64,000 nucleotides of DNA from an uncultured Bacteroides sp. (GTDB taxonomy: Bacteria; Bacteroidota; Bacteroidia; Bacteroidales; UBA932), in assembly GCA_945874355.1 (NCBI GenBank), contig CAMCGB010000003.1, positions 140,186 through 204,185 of the forward strand, written 5' to 3'. Positions 41,656-49,963 of the stretch are shown here, in pieces. The notes below the pieces were generated by a model. It was not told where the DNA came from, ran no database searches, and saw nothing but the letters and a program-made list of their open reading frames with translations. Numbering within the stretch: position 1 is the first letter of the stretch; each line of letters starts with the position of its first letter. Position numbers and translations under genes: made by a program.

Positions 41656-42051
41656 ATGGGAAACAGACGTACAACACGACCTCAATTCATCGGAGTCCGG
41701 CTTACGGACAACGAACTTGCGGACCTGGACAGGCTGATGGCCGAAGCCGGCTACAGGAACAGGTCCCTCTTCGTCCGTGACCGCATATTCGCAGTGAAAG
41801 TCGGGAGCAGACGTATCAGCCGGAAGGAAGATACGCCCGCCCCTTCCGCCGATATGGAGAAACTCATCTGGCACGTGCGGCGCATCGGGCATAACATCAA
41901 CCGCAGCTGCGCTTCAATCAACACGATGATGGCAAGAGAAGGCAGCAGCCTCCAGAATGCCAGGGCGCTGGAATACTGGCTGAAGAAGATAAGCGGCTAT
42001 CTGTACCGTATCGACACCCTGCTGGATAAGGAGAAGGACACAACCCAATAA
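41656..42051 (+). CDS. mobilisation accessory protein (MobC-like, ribbon-helix-helix)
   Basis: This 131-residue protein is of the plasmid mobilisation protein type. The N-terminus is a ribbon-helix-helix-like DNA-binding part (IGVRLTDNELADLDRLMAEAGYRNRSLFVRDRIF). The C-terminal region contains IWHVRRIGHNINRSCASIN, a hallmark of MobC-like relaxosome proteins that open DNA at oriT. It follows the candidate oriT directly and opens the mobilisation operon. Confidence 0.9.
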   Translation: MGNRRTTRPQFIGVRLTDNELADLDRLMAEAGYRNRSLFVRDRIFAVKVGSRRISRKEDTPAPSADMEKLIWHVRRIGHNINRSCASINTMMAREGSSLQNARALEYWLKKISGYLYRIDTLLDKEKDTTQ

Positions 42052-42062
42052 TACAACACAAT

Positions 42063-42383
42063 ATGCAGACAATCACAATCAGCGGCTACCTGGGCGAAGA
42101 CGCCCAGCTGCGCAGGTCGGACTCCGGGACGGAGTTCGTCACATTCACACTCGCATCCAAGGACTCGCGCGGAGAATCCCACTTCTTCCCCTGCACCTGG
42201 TTCCAGACACGGTCGAAGATGCTGCAGCACCTTGTGAAGGGCGCTGCCGTCATCGTGACCGGAGAACTCCAGATATGGGACTGCGAGAAGGACGGGACCA
42301 AGTACCGGAACTTCCGCATCAGCTGCGACCGCATCGGCTTCGCGCCACAGCAGAAGAAGGGCCCGGAGGACCTTCCCGAATAG
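42063..42383 (+). CDS. ssb: single-stranded DNA-binding protein, second copy
   Basis: This 106-residue OB-fold SSB (ISGYLGEDAQLR ... VTFTLASKD ... TWFQTRSKMLQHLVKGAAVIVTGELQ) lies between the MobC-like and relaxase genes. It ends 4 bases before the relaxase start. Its place inside the mobilisation operon suggests it protects the transferred strand. It differs clearly from the SSB at 14609. Confidence 0.92.
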   Translation: MQTITISGYLGEDAQLRRSDSGTEFVTFTLASKDSRGESHFFPCTWFQTRSKMLQHLVKGAAVIVTGELQIWDCEKDGTKYRNFRISCDRIGFAPQQKKGPEDLPE

Positions 42384-42386
42384 CCT

Positions 42387-43565
42387 ATGGTGGTAAAGAT
42401 CCAGCCTCCGTGCGCCTCCCTCTCGCCAGTGCTCGAATACAATGACCGCAAGGTCGACTCGGGCACCTGCGAGACCGTTGCAGTCTGGAATGCGGGCACG
42501 TCCGACCCGGACGAGGCATACCGGGTCATGCAGGACTACGCCCGGGGTTCGAGGAGGACCCGTGACGTGGTCTTCCACGCTTCCGTCAACCCGTCATCCG
42601 CAGACAGGATGGACAGGGAAAAGACGCTGCGGTTCATACGGGACATGATGGGCCGGCTTGGGTACGGGAAGCAGCCGATGGTCATATTCGAGCACAGGGA
42701 TACCGACCGCATCCACTGGCACGTAGTGTCGGTCCGCGTGGACAGCGACGGGTACAAGATCAGCGACCGCTACGAGAACAGGCGGTGTCACGACATCATC
42801 ACGGAACTGTCCCGGGTCTACGGGTTCAGGGTGGGCCGCTCGGAGGATGTCCCCCGAAACTCCACCGAATACGACCTCAGCCACGACCTTGCATCCAGGA
42901 TCGAGAAGGCACTCAGGTACAGGTGCACATCAATGCCGCAGCTCTTCATGGTGATGCAGTCACTTGGAGTGAAGGTTCATGAATCGCCGGCGAAAGAATT
43001 GTCGTTCAGGCTGCTGGACCGCAACGGAAAGGTATGTTCCCCGGCCATTGACGCAATGGACCTGATGATTCCTACGAGGGAGGATATGGAAAAGAGTGTC
43101 GCTTCGCAGAAATGGAGCAACGACGACACATTCCGCCGCAGGCAGAGGGTCAACGGCTGCGTGAAGGCTGCATTGGCCAACGCTCCGACCGGGGATGACT
43201 TCAGGCGTATGCTCGCCGCAAAAGGAATCGATGTCGTGTATTCGAGGACCGACGAGGGACGTGTGTTCGGGGTCACCTTCATCGACCATACGAACCGGTC
43301 GGTCTTCAAGGGGTCTGAACTGGAGAAGGGACTGTCCGCATCGACGTTCAACGACCTGATGCAGGGACGATGGAAAACTGATGGAAACGACATCGGCCAG
43401 CCGGCTCCAACCGTTGCTTCGGCTACAGTATCCAACCGCAGGACCTTCAGCGAGAATGTGGGCGCGGAGGTGGCGGCGATGCTGATGGAATCCCTTATGG
43501 AATCCAAGCGCAGGAACGAGACTCCTGAAGCGAACAGGAGAAAGAAAAGGAAAAGGAGGATGTGA
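42387..43565 (+). CDS. relaxase / mobilisation nuclease (MOBP-like)
   Basis: This 392-residue relaxase has the His motif HRDTDRIHWHVVSVRV (about residues 108-123), with the metal-binding His pair of the HUH fold. Upstream FHASVNPSSADR and RFIRDMMGRLGYGKQPMVIFEH fit MobB proteins of Bacteroides. The nucleophilic Tyr is likely in the first 50 residues (VLEYNDRKV). It nicks oriT and pilots the strand. The C-terminal half is unconserved and ends in a basic tail. The start follows ssb by 3 bases. Confidence 0.93.
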   Translation: MVVKIQPPCASLSPVLEYNDRKVDSGTCETVAVWNAGTSDPDEAYRVMQDYARGSRRTRDVVFHASVNPSSADRMDREKTLRFIRDMMGRLGYGKQPMVIFEHRDTDRIHWHVVSVRVDSDGYKISDRYENRRCHDIITELSRVYGFRVGRSEDVPRNSTEYDLSHDLASRIEKALRYRCTSMPQLFMVMQSLGVKVHESPAKELSFRLLDRNGKVCSPAIDAMDLMIPTREDMEKSVASQKWSNDDTFRRRQRVNGCVKAALANAPTGDDFRRMLAAKGIDVVYSRTDEGRVFGVTFIDHTNRSVFKGSELEKGLSASTFNDLMQGRWKTDGNDIGQPAPTVASATVSNRRTFSENVGAEVAAMLMESLMESKRRNETPEANRRKKRKRRM

Positions 43566-43567
43566 AT

Positions 43568-45550
43568 ATGGCACGAAGGGACAACGAAGGATATTCGATT
43601 GCGCTGATGGCCGTCGGGACGGTCCTGATGATGTACACCACATACTGTCACGGCCACCCGTTCTTCCACCGTCTGGGACTGACCAACCACTACCTGGACC
43701 TGTTCATCGCAACGGTGCGCCATTCCGGGCTGAAGGGGCCTCTCATCATAGAGAAGCTCCTTTCGCTCTTCCTGTTCACCTGCGGGATGTTCTTCCGCAG
43801 CGTCACTACCGAAAGGAAGGTTTCCATCAGAAATTCATCGATAATCGCACTTCTGGGAATTGCCGTTTTCCTTGCCCCCACGGATGGATTTCCGACGGTT
43901 TTCATATTGACGACGCTGGCCGGGTTCGTATCTTCCTGCGTTGGGCTGTCTCTTCTGTGGAAGCACTTCCGCTTCGATGAACTGAAGGCAGACCCGATGA
44001 ACGACACCTTCGAGCAGTGCGAGGAGAAACTGGAGGACAGGTACTCAATCAACATCCCGATGGAATACCAGTGGAAAGGAAAGAAACGGAAAGGGTGGAT
44101 AAACGTCGTGAACCCGTTCCGTGCGACGATGATACTCGGAACGCCGGGTTCCGGAAAGTCATATTCAGTGTATGGCCCGTACATCGAGCAGATGGTCCGC
44201 AAGGGCTATTCCCTGTTCGTCTATGACTACAAGTACCCGGACCTCACGAAGAAGGTGTACAACGAGGTCTGTGCGAATATGGGAGGCTACAAGGTCAGGC
44301 CGGAATTCTACACCATAGACTTCGACCATCCGCTCTACTCCCACCGCTGCAACCCGATGGCCAAACGTTACATAAACGACCCGGCGGACAGCGCGGAGAT
44401 AGCGGACATCATAATGCTCAACGTCTGCCCCGGAAAGGAGCAGAAGAACGATTTCTTCGACATGTCGGCAAAGGTGTATCTCGATGGGGATATCTATACC
44501 CTGAGCCAGTTCGAGGACGGACGGTTCTGCACCTTCGCCCACCTGGTCGAACTGACGACGAAAGACTACAAGGACGTGCTGAGGATACAGAGCCATATTC
44601 CGGAGTTGGAGGCTAAGGTTGCACCGTTCCTGAACGCGCTCACGGCGAATGCGCAGGACCAGCTGCAGGGACAGATAGCCTCCGCCACCATTCCTATATC
44701 CAGATTCGCGTCTCCGGACCTGTACTGGGTACTGTCCGGGGATGACTTCTCTATGGACATCAACGACCCGGAACATCCGAAGATAATCTGCGTGGGAAAC
44801 AACCCTGACCGTCAGGAGATATACGGTACGACCCTCGCCCTGTATGTTTCACGCCTCTGCAAGACCATCAACAAGCCCGGCAAGCTGCACAGCGGCGTCC
44901 TGCTGGACGAGCTCCCGACCATATTCGTGAAGGGCCTGGACAACCTGGTCAATACCGCACGCTCGAACAAGGTGGCTGTCGTCCTGGGTGCCCAGGACAA
45001 GAGCCAGCTCGTGAGGGACTACGGCCAGAAGAATTCCGACGTGGTGTTCAATACCGTCGGCAACATCTTCGCCGGTCAGGTCAACGGCAAGACGGCCGTG
45101 GACTTGAGCCGCTCTTTCGGAAAGGAATTCCGCGAGCGCACGAGCCAGAACCTTTCGACGGATTCTGAATCGGAGAACAGGTCGCTACAGCTGGAGGACC
45201 GCCTTCCTGTCCACCGCATAGAGACCCTCTCCCCCGGTTACTTCTGCGGAAAGGTGCAGGATTCCAACGAGAAGACAAACGACTACAAGTTCTTCTGCGG
45301 AAAGATCATCCGTCCGGATGCTCCGCAGAAGGACTACTGGTCAAAGCGAAAGCCCATAAAGGACTTCGAGGGTGACTACCACGACGAGATAATGGCGAAC
45401 TTCCTGCAGATCAAGGCCGATGTAGACTATATGGTCCGCACCCTCGCCGAGCGCTACGGCATCGAACTCGAAGAGGACCGCAAGGTCCGCGAGGCTATGG
45501 AGAAGGTCAAGGAGGCCGGGAAAGACAAGCCTTCTCGCAAAAAGAAATGA
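43568..45550 (+). CDS. type IV coupling protein (VirD4/TraG-like, MobC of Bacteroides)
   Basis: This 660-residue protein has N-terminal membrane helices (about 10-30, 60-80, 95-125). Walker A (LGTPGSGKS) lies near residue 197, and a VLLDELPTIFVKGLDNLVNTARS segment carries the Walker B acid and following conserved helix. It links the relaxosome to the mating channel. The ATG at 43568 has an AGGAGG ribosome site; a GTG two codons upstream is less likely. The stop meets a gap before the six-gene cassette. Confidence 0.95.
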   Translation: MARRDNEGYSIALMAVGTVLMMYTTYCHGHPFFHRLGLTNHYLDLFIATVRHSGLKGPLIIEKLLSLFLFTCGMFFRSVTTERKVSIRNSSIIALLGIAVFLAPTDGFPTVFILTTLAGFVSSCVGLSLLWKHFRFDELKADPMNDTFEQCEEKLEDRYSINIPMEYQWKGKKRKGWINVVNPFRATMILGTPGSGKSYSVYGPYIEQMVRKGYSLFVYDYKYPDLTKKVYNEVCANMGGYKVRPEFYTIDFDHPLYSHRCNPMAKRYINDPADSAEIADIIMLNVCPGKEQKNDFFDMSAKVYLDGDIYTLSQFEDGRFCTFAHLVELTTKDYKDVLRIQSHIPELEAKVAPFLNALTANAQDQLQGQIASATIPISRFASPDLYWVLSGDDFSMDINDPEHPKIICVGNNPDRQEIYGTTLALYVSRLCKTINKPGKLHSGVLLDELPTIFVKGLDNLVNTARSNKVAVVLGAQDKSQLVRDYGQKNSDVVFNTVGNIFAGQVNGKTAVDLSRSFGKEFRERTSQNLSTDSESENRSLQLEDRLPVHRIETLSPGYFCGKVQDSNEKTNDYKFFCGKIIRPDAPQKDYWSKRKPIKDFEGDYHDEIMANFLQIKADVDYMVRTLAERYGIELEEDRKVREAMEKVKEAGKDKPSRKKK

Positions 45551-45743
45551 TGAGTTGGGCCGGCTAGCGTTGAAAGCCCCCTCAAACTCAACAAACTCCG
45601 CCTCATCTTCACCCGCTGCGATGACGCAGCCAACATGAATTACTTCAACTTAAGATTCAACAACAATCTCAAGATTCTTTAAAATTATCACCGGAAAACT
45701 ACAAGAGGCGCCACTGTAGCGGCTATTATTACAAAGGAAATAA

Positions 45744-46130
45744 TTATGCCTTATACATAAGATAAGCTTGGACTTCATCAGCCATTTGCTCATCTGTATA
45801 TTCGCTTTTCTTAAATTTCCACTGTTTTAATGCGACATTATCAAGTGCAAAAGCAACACATATCATATCAGAGAACTGTTGAATCACAACATTTTTCTTT
45901 ATGCGATCCTCAGAATTGATGTAACGAATCGAGTCTGCACGTTCAAACTCAACAGCATAATCCGGAAGAGATTCGATATAAGCAACAAGGGTTGGATAAT
46001 TTTCGCGGAGATAGAAAGCCCTTCCGGGAGTGTTGATAGCTTTCTCGTAATCCTCATCTATCTTCGTCATCCTTTTTTTATATATGACAAAGATTACAAT
46101 GACAGCAATGATAAAAATCAACCACCTCAT
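45744..46130 (-). CDS. membrane-anchored hypothetical protein (cassette gene 6)
   Basis: This 128-residue protein has one N-terminal membrane helix (about 3-17) and an alpha/beta cytoplasmic or periplasmic domain. I recognise no family. It is the last gene of the six-gene AT-rich minus-strand operon, 4 bases after the preceding gene. The gap 45551-45743 after it has no gene. Confidence 0.7.
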   Translation of the reverse strand: MRWLIFIIAVIVIFVIYKKRMTKIDEDYEKAINTPGRAFYLRENYPTLVAYIESLPDYAVEFERADSIRYINSEDRIKKNVVIQQFSDMICVAFALDNVALKQWKFKKSEYTDEQMADEVQAYLMYKA

Positions 46131-46134
46131 CTAT

Positions 46135-46335
46135 TTACTTCTCTGGAGAGATAAAATAATCATTAACGGTCCAAACGGTTAATAGTAAAGATGGCCCCCA
46201 AAAGATAATTTTTGAAAACGCATTCCATTCTTCAATCGTAAAAGACAAACTAAATAGAGAACCGATGAGATATAAAATTAACCAAGTGATCGCAAGAAAC
46301 AGTAGTGCCTTGCCTTTTGAAATCTTGTTTCCCAT
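46135..46335 (-). CDS. two-helix membrane protein (cassette gene 5)
   Basis: This 66-residue protein has two hydrophobic helices (about 10-30 and 40-58) around a short polar loop and no recognised family. It lies 11 bases after cassette gene 4. A pair of small membrane proteins at the end of the unit suggests the system acts at the membrane. Confidence 0.65.
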   Translation of the reverse strand: MGNKISKGKALLFLAITWLILYLIGSLFSLSFTIEEWNAFSKIIFWGPSLLLTVWTVNDYFISPEK

Positions 46336-46346
46336 TGTATTTACCG

Positions 46347-46760
46347 TTAGAAAGTGAGGTTCTGCTTGAGCAGTCTTTGTTTTTTATCCTCAGACAAAGA
46401 CGAATCAACCTTATCAAAAGCATCCCCTCCGTTGATAATATCAAGTATATCTTCTGAATCTTGATCAGACATCTCTTTAGCAATCATCGATAATCTGCCG
46501 ATACTTTTAATATAGGCATCTTGGACTGTCATTTTTTCAAGACGCTGATTTACAAAAACGTTAATTGTATGCACAGGGCTAAGATTTCCAGCCGCAACAA
46601 CATCTTGAATTCCTCGTTTACATAACCATGCAGCAATAAGTAAAGCATAACCGTCATTCGTTTCATCATAACGATCAAGAAGGGCAATCACATTGCCAAC
46701 GGCAATTGCCATATTATTTAGGTCTTTAACATGACCTGCTAATCTAGAAAAGAATCCCAT
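46347..46760 (-). CDS. hypothetical protein with MGFF start (cassette gene 4)
   Basis: This 137-residue helical protein begins MGFFSRLAGHVKDLNN, an amphipathic start like those of cassette genes 1 and 2. Residues 30-110 look like a compact helical domain with no catalytic motif. No family is recognised. The gene sits 8 bases after cassette gene 3 on the same strand. Confidence 0.7.
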   Translation of the reverse strand: MGFFSRLAGHVKDLNNMAIAVGNVIALLDRYDETNDGYALLIAAWLCKRGIQDVVAAGNLSPVHTINVFVNQRLEKMTVQDAYIKSIGRLSMIAKEMSDQDSEDILDIINGGDAFDKVDSSLSEDKKQRLLKQNLTF

Positions 46761-46768
46761 ATCAAAAT

Positions 46769-47131
46769 TTATAATTTATAGGTTGCATAACAAGAAACAG
46801 CTCTTTGTTTTAACTGTTCCGGATTTAGTAAATACAATGATTGATTCACCTCCTCATCCCATTTCTTTAAAAATAGAACTGCAGCACATACCTGAGTCCA
46901 ATTTGAACGAAACATGAAATAAGGTACAGTACATAGGCAAGAAAATATATCGGTTGCCGTAGGTGCTATCATTTTATATCTGGACTGGCTAATAAGACCA
47001 CTCAGTTTGTTAGAAGTCGCTACCTTTTCATATAAGGCATGAAGCTTTGCTCTACCATTCTCATTGCTGTACTTTTCTATTGTAAAGTCAACAATCTCTT
47101 CAAAGGTCATGTTTTCAAAAATATTATACAT
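46769..47131 (-). CDS. hypothetical protein (cassette gene 3)
   Basis: This 120-residue protein starts MYNIFENMTFEEIVDF and is mostly helical, with an aromatic central part and no membrane helix strong enough to call. Four Cys occur in the C-terminal half. It lies 6 bases after cassette gene 2. Function is unknown. Confidence 0.68.
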   Translation of the reverse strand: MYNIFENMTFEEIVDFTIEKYSNENGRAKLHALYEKVATSNKLSGLISQSRYKMIAPTATDIFSCLCTVPYFMFRSNWTQVCAAVLFLKKWDEEVNQSLYLLNPEQLKQRAVSCYATYKL

Positions 47132-47137
47132 ATCTTT

Positions 47138-47530
47138 CTAAGCAAAAGGATTACCAACTATCTCCAACAGCCACTTACGAATATAATATGAGGCAGTATT
47201 TGTTTTTTGAATATTATAGCGAATTGCTTCTTCAGTCATCTTATCTGTCGTAATTTGGACAATTTGCCTAAGATCGTCATCACAATCACCAATCTCAGCC
47301 TTAAGGGTTTTCAAAAAAGTTTCTTTAACCTCTGTGATAGAACAATTATTGTTCTCTGCCATCCGTTTAAGAGAAGTAAATTTTTCTTTCGCATCCTTGT
47401 TCGACAATAAAGAAAAATTTTCACCAGTCATTAGTTCAATAGATCTGGCTTCATTCTGATGAGTCAGTTTGTACTCCCCCCAAAAATCCCCATTATCCTT
47501 CGGGGCAAGTAAGTTACGTAAAAATCCCAT
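47138..47530 (-). CDS. hypothetical protein with MGFL start (cassette gene 2)
   Basis: This 130-residue helical protein begins MGFLRNLLAPKDNG. ATG at 47530 is chosen over a TTG two codons upstream. The C-terminus ends in an aromatic helix. It shares the MG-Phe-hydrophobic start with genes 1 and 4 of the cassette but has no clear overall similarity to them. The gap to gene 1 is 9 bases. Confidence 0.68.
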   Translation of the reverse strand: MGFLRNLLAPKDNGDFWGEYKLTHQNEARSIELMTGENFSLLSNKDAKEKFTSLKRMAENNNCSITEVKETFLKTLKAEIGDCDDDLRQIVQITTDKMTEEAIRYNIQKTNTASYYIRKWLLEIVGNPFA

Positions 47531-47539
47531 ATTCAATCA

Positions 47540-48070
47540 TTAAAATGAATTTTCGAGATCTGCAATAAGCATGTTCCAATACTTAATGAAACTATCCGTA
47601 AACTCAATAAGTTCTGCGCTTGTTTCATTATCATGTAGATCAACCCCTGCTGTTGGTTCTAAAGACAGTTGATTTTTATAGATTGTGCAATAGATACCAA
47701 AGGGCAAATACTGTTTAGTTCTTGGATAATCTGAATTTAAAAGTCCTTTAATATCTGATTTAAATATTTTGAATCTGCTTTTGAAGACATCAAAGAACTC
47801 CGCGATATCGATCTTGCTATCAAAACCGGAATATACAAATGTAGAGGCAATGTATTCGGCAGCTACATCATTGCCTTTTGGAAGGCAATCGTGGTTTAAA
47901 CAGTAATCCCAAACTGCCCAAGAAGTAAATATAAAGGCAGCACTTTTAATGTCTGCACCTTTTCGTAATGCGAAGCGATCCAAATACACATCTGTCCATG
48001 CAGATGCTTTTTCCATCAATTCAACCATTGATCGGTTCTGCTTTTTATTAAGAAAGTCAAAAAGGCCCAT
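47540..48070 (-). CDS. hypothetical protein with MGLF start (cassette gene 1)
   Basis: This 176-residue protein begins MGLFDFLNKKQNRSMVELM and continues with mixed helices and aromatic residues. No motif is recognised. It is the first gene after a well-formed promoter (48158-48187), with a leader of about 80 bases. MGLF-type starts often precede small alpha-helical proteins of unknown role in Bacteroidota, so this start alone is not diagnostic. Confidence 0.7.
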   Translation of the reverse strand: MGLFDFLNKKQNRSMVELMEKASAWTDVYLDRFALRKGADIKSAAFIFTSWAVWDYCLNHDCLPKGNDVAAEYIASTFVYSGFDSKIDIAEFFDVFKSRFKIFKSDIKGLLNSDYPRTKQYLPFGIYCTIYKNQLSLEPTAGVDLHDNETSAELIEFTDSFIKYWNMLIADLENSF

Positions 48071-48157
48071 GTGATAAATTCAATATAACTTAAAGGAATT
48101 GACTCTTTTATGAGTTTATCCTTTGATGTAAAGTGTGAATAATCATGATGTTAAATG

Positions 48158-48187
48158 CAAAAATACGAATTTCCCACGAGACCACAA
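48158..48187 (-). promoter_or_regulatory. promoter of the six-gene cassette
   Basis: On the minus strand a TTG (48185-48187) is followed after 19 bases by TATTTTTG (48158-48165). This is the canonical Bacteroidota -33/-7 spacing with an exact -7 match. It faces the cassette and supports expression of genes 1-6 as one unit. Confidence 0.7.
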
Positions 48188-48280
48188 TGACTTAGCATTC
48201 GTAATTTTACCTGTAAGTTACTTCCCGTTAAAAAGCTCCGTCCCCGTCTACCTTTACAACATAAATAAAACGACAGCGGC

Positions 48281-48500
48281 ATGGCACAATTCGGACTCAG
48301 ATATTTCGCACAACTGCGCTCCAAGTACAAGGGCGTCTTCTGGCGCGTGGAGATTGCCGAGCGCGACTACAGCGGCCACAGCGAGTAGATGGAGTTCGCC
48401 GGCGGCTCGCCCCTCTCCATCACGTGGGAGAACCGATGAGTTCTACGTGCCGGTGAAGACATCCAAAGGAATGAGCGAGAGCCTCTTACCTCTGCTTCAG
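48281..48500 (+). pseudogene. fragment of a phage-like structural gene
   Basis: From the ATG at 48281 the frame reads MAQFGLRYFAQLRSKYKG and then a TAG stop. The same frame continues with MEFAGGSPLSITWENR, after which a shift of frame would give DEFYVPVK. This is the N-terminus of a protein I associate with Bacteroidota prophage tail or baseplate genes, broken by a stop and a frameshift. It is a remnant with no expected product. The GC content is higher than the cassette beside it. Confidence 0.6.
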
Positions 48501-48671
48501 GCCAATGTCGTTATATATCACCTATACATAAGAATTAGACTTGAGTTTATTCTATGCAGATACAGGCTTATATGAAAAACCCTTCCATGATACTTTGTAG
48601 GCCGATTCAAACGTCAGGGCGAGGTTGGTCGATGGAAGAGTATATGCAAGAAGAGCCTCGCTCAACGAGTT

Positions 48672-49136
48672 ATGGATAATAAAATCCCTACTCACTACAT
48701 CCTGAACGTACTTTGGCGAAAACTCTTCAACCACAAAGATTCCTATAAAATTCAATCTAGCAATATAATGTTTTCGTATATACGCAATAATTACATTAAA
48801 GTGGCAATAGTGAGTACCTCACCTAGTATATATGTCCAGAGAGTTGTCAATCAATTTAATATACCTACTGACTTCATTGTAGATTACCACGATGCAAAGC
48901 CAATAAAACCAAATCCAGCTCCAATGATAAAGGCTATAAATCTTTTAGATATCAGCCCTGCCGAAACTCTTTCATTTGGAGATAGAGCAATTGACATTTT
49001 AGCATCTAAGAGACCTAAAATAGAGAGTATCGCGTGTCTGTGGGGAACAAAGGGAAAAAGTACGTTGTTGGATTCTCAATATGATGCGCTGATTGACAAT
49101 CCGAGAGAAATAATCACTCTTTTGTCAAGAAATTAA
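48672..49136 (+). pseudogene. C-terminal part of a HAD-family phosphatase
   Basis: The 154-residue frame holds HAD motifs II-IV: VAIVSTSPS (motif II Ser/Thr), KPIKPNPAPM (motif III Lys) and LSFGDRAIDILASKR (motif IV acids). The N-terminal DxDGT motif with the nucleophilic Asp is absent, so it should be inactive. Stops occur in the same frame upstream at about 48598. It is probably a truncated phosphoglycolate phosphatase-like gene left by recombination. Confidence 0.65.
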
Positions 49137-49557
49137 CGATTCAAGTATTGTTAATATGAAAGCGGTCAAGTTTACTGACTCCCGTAATGACGTCCTCATC
49201 CAGATTGAAAAACCTCCCGGAACACCCATCTGCCATTGAACGGGTCTATTCCCCTCTCTATCAGAAGTACCTTCAGGTACCTTCCGTCATATCTGAATAT
49301 CACGCAGCCCGTGGAGACCCACAGGACGGGGATATTCGTATGTATAATTCCTATATCCGCCAAACGTGTAATTTTTACACAGATGCAGATGCAAAAACTA
49401 CTCTTTCAAAGAAGAATGTGTAATCATTATACATCTACGGGACTGCCTTGGATACCGCAGCGACAATACGCATTCCGCTAATAAGGTATTTCGTACATTA
49501 TTTTACGATTTCGTCCAATATGTCACGTCCGTGAGCTCACACGAAGTTGTTTTTGTG
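49137..49557 (+). other. gene-free stretch with short fragments
   Basis: I see no supported gene. A 27-codon frame from 49156 (MKAVKFTDSRNDVLIQIEKP) looks like the beginning of a protein but stops at 49239. Overlapping frames at 49187-49481 lack protein-like composition. The stretch probably belongs to the same decayed region as the phage-like and HAD fragments. Confidence 0.4.
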
Positions 49558-49565
49558 TATCTTTG
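49558..49565 (+). promoter_or_regulatory. -7 element of the LytTR operon
   Basis: TATCTTTG is an exact consensus 20 bases before the GTG start at 49586. It rules out an upstream in-frame start at 49547 for the LytTR gene. Confidence 0.6.
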
Positions 49566-49585
49566 CAAGCGACAACAGGATAGCA

Positions 49586-49963
49586 GTGAAATTTATCGTA
49601 ATCAGCAAAGGAACTGAACTGGTCAGGGTACCGCTTGACCGTCTGATGTACATCACATCGGACGGCAATTACTCGAACGTGGTCAGTCTCGACGGCCGCT
49701 CAAGGCTCGTTTCCTTGCAGTTGGGACAGATAGAGGACCTCATTGCGGACCAGGTCGGTGACAGTTTCGGTAGTTTCCTCCGGCTGGGAAGGGGTCTTAT
49801 CATCAATCTGGACTATGTCCATATCATAGATGTGGCCAAGCAGCGGATAGTCCTCTCGGACTGCGCAGGGAGCTGGCATGAGCTGACCGCCTCAAGGGAG
49901 GTCCTGATAAAGTTGAAATCCTATCTCGAATCTTTAACCAAAATGACAGATGAGCAGAAATGA
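49586..49963 (+). CDS. LytTR-type DNA-binding protein
   Basis: This 125-residue protein is mostly one LytTR domain: a beta-rich DNA-binding fold with VPLDRLMYITSDGNYSNVV and SFLRLGRGLIINLDYVHII. No receiver domain precedes it, so it is a stand-alone regulator. The GTG at 49586 has an ACAGGA ribosome site. The gene overlaps the next by 14 bases and leads the 49586-55814 unit, which it probably controls. Confidence 0.88.
   Translation: MKFIVISKGTELVRVPLDRLMYITSDGNYSNVVSLDGRSRLVSLQLGQIEDLIADQVGDSFGSFLRLGRGLIINLDYVHIIDVAKQRIVLSDCAGSWHELTASREVLIKLKSYLESLTKMTDEQK

Noticed and set aside
48552..48755. 67-codon minus-strand reading frame over the start of the HAD fragment
   Set aside because: Composition is plausible, but it overlaps the HAD frame, has no promoter or family, and ends in decayed sequence.
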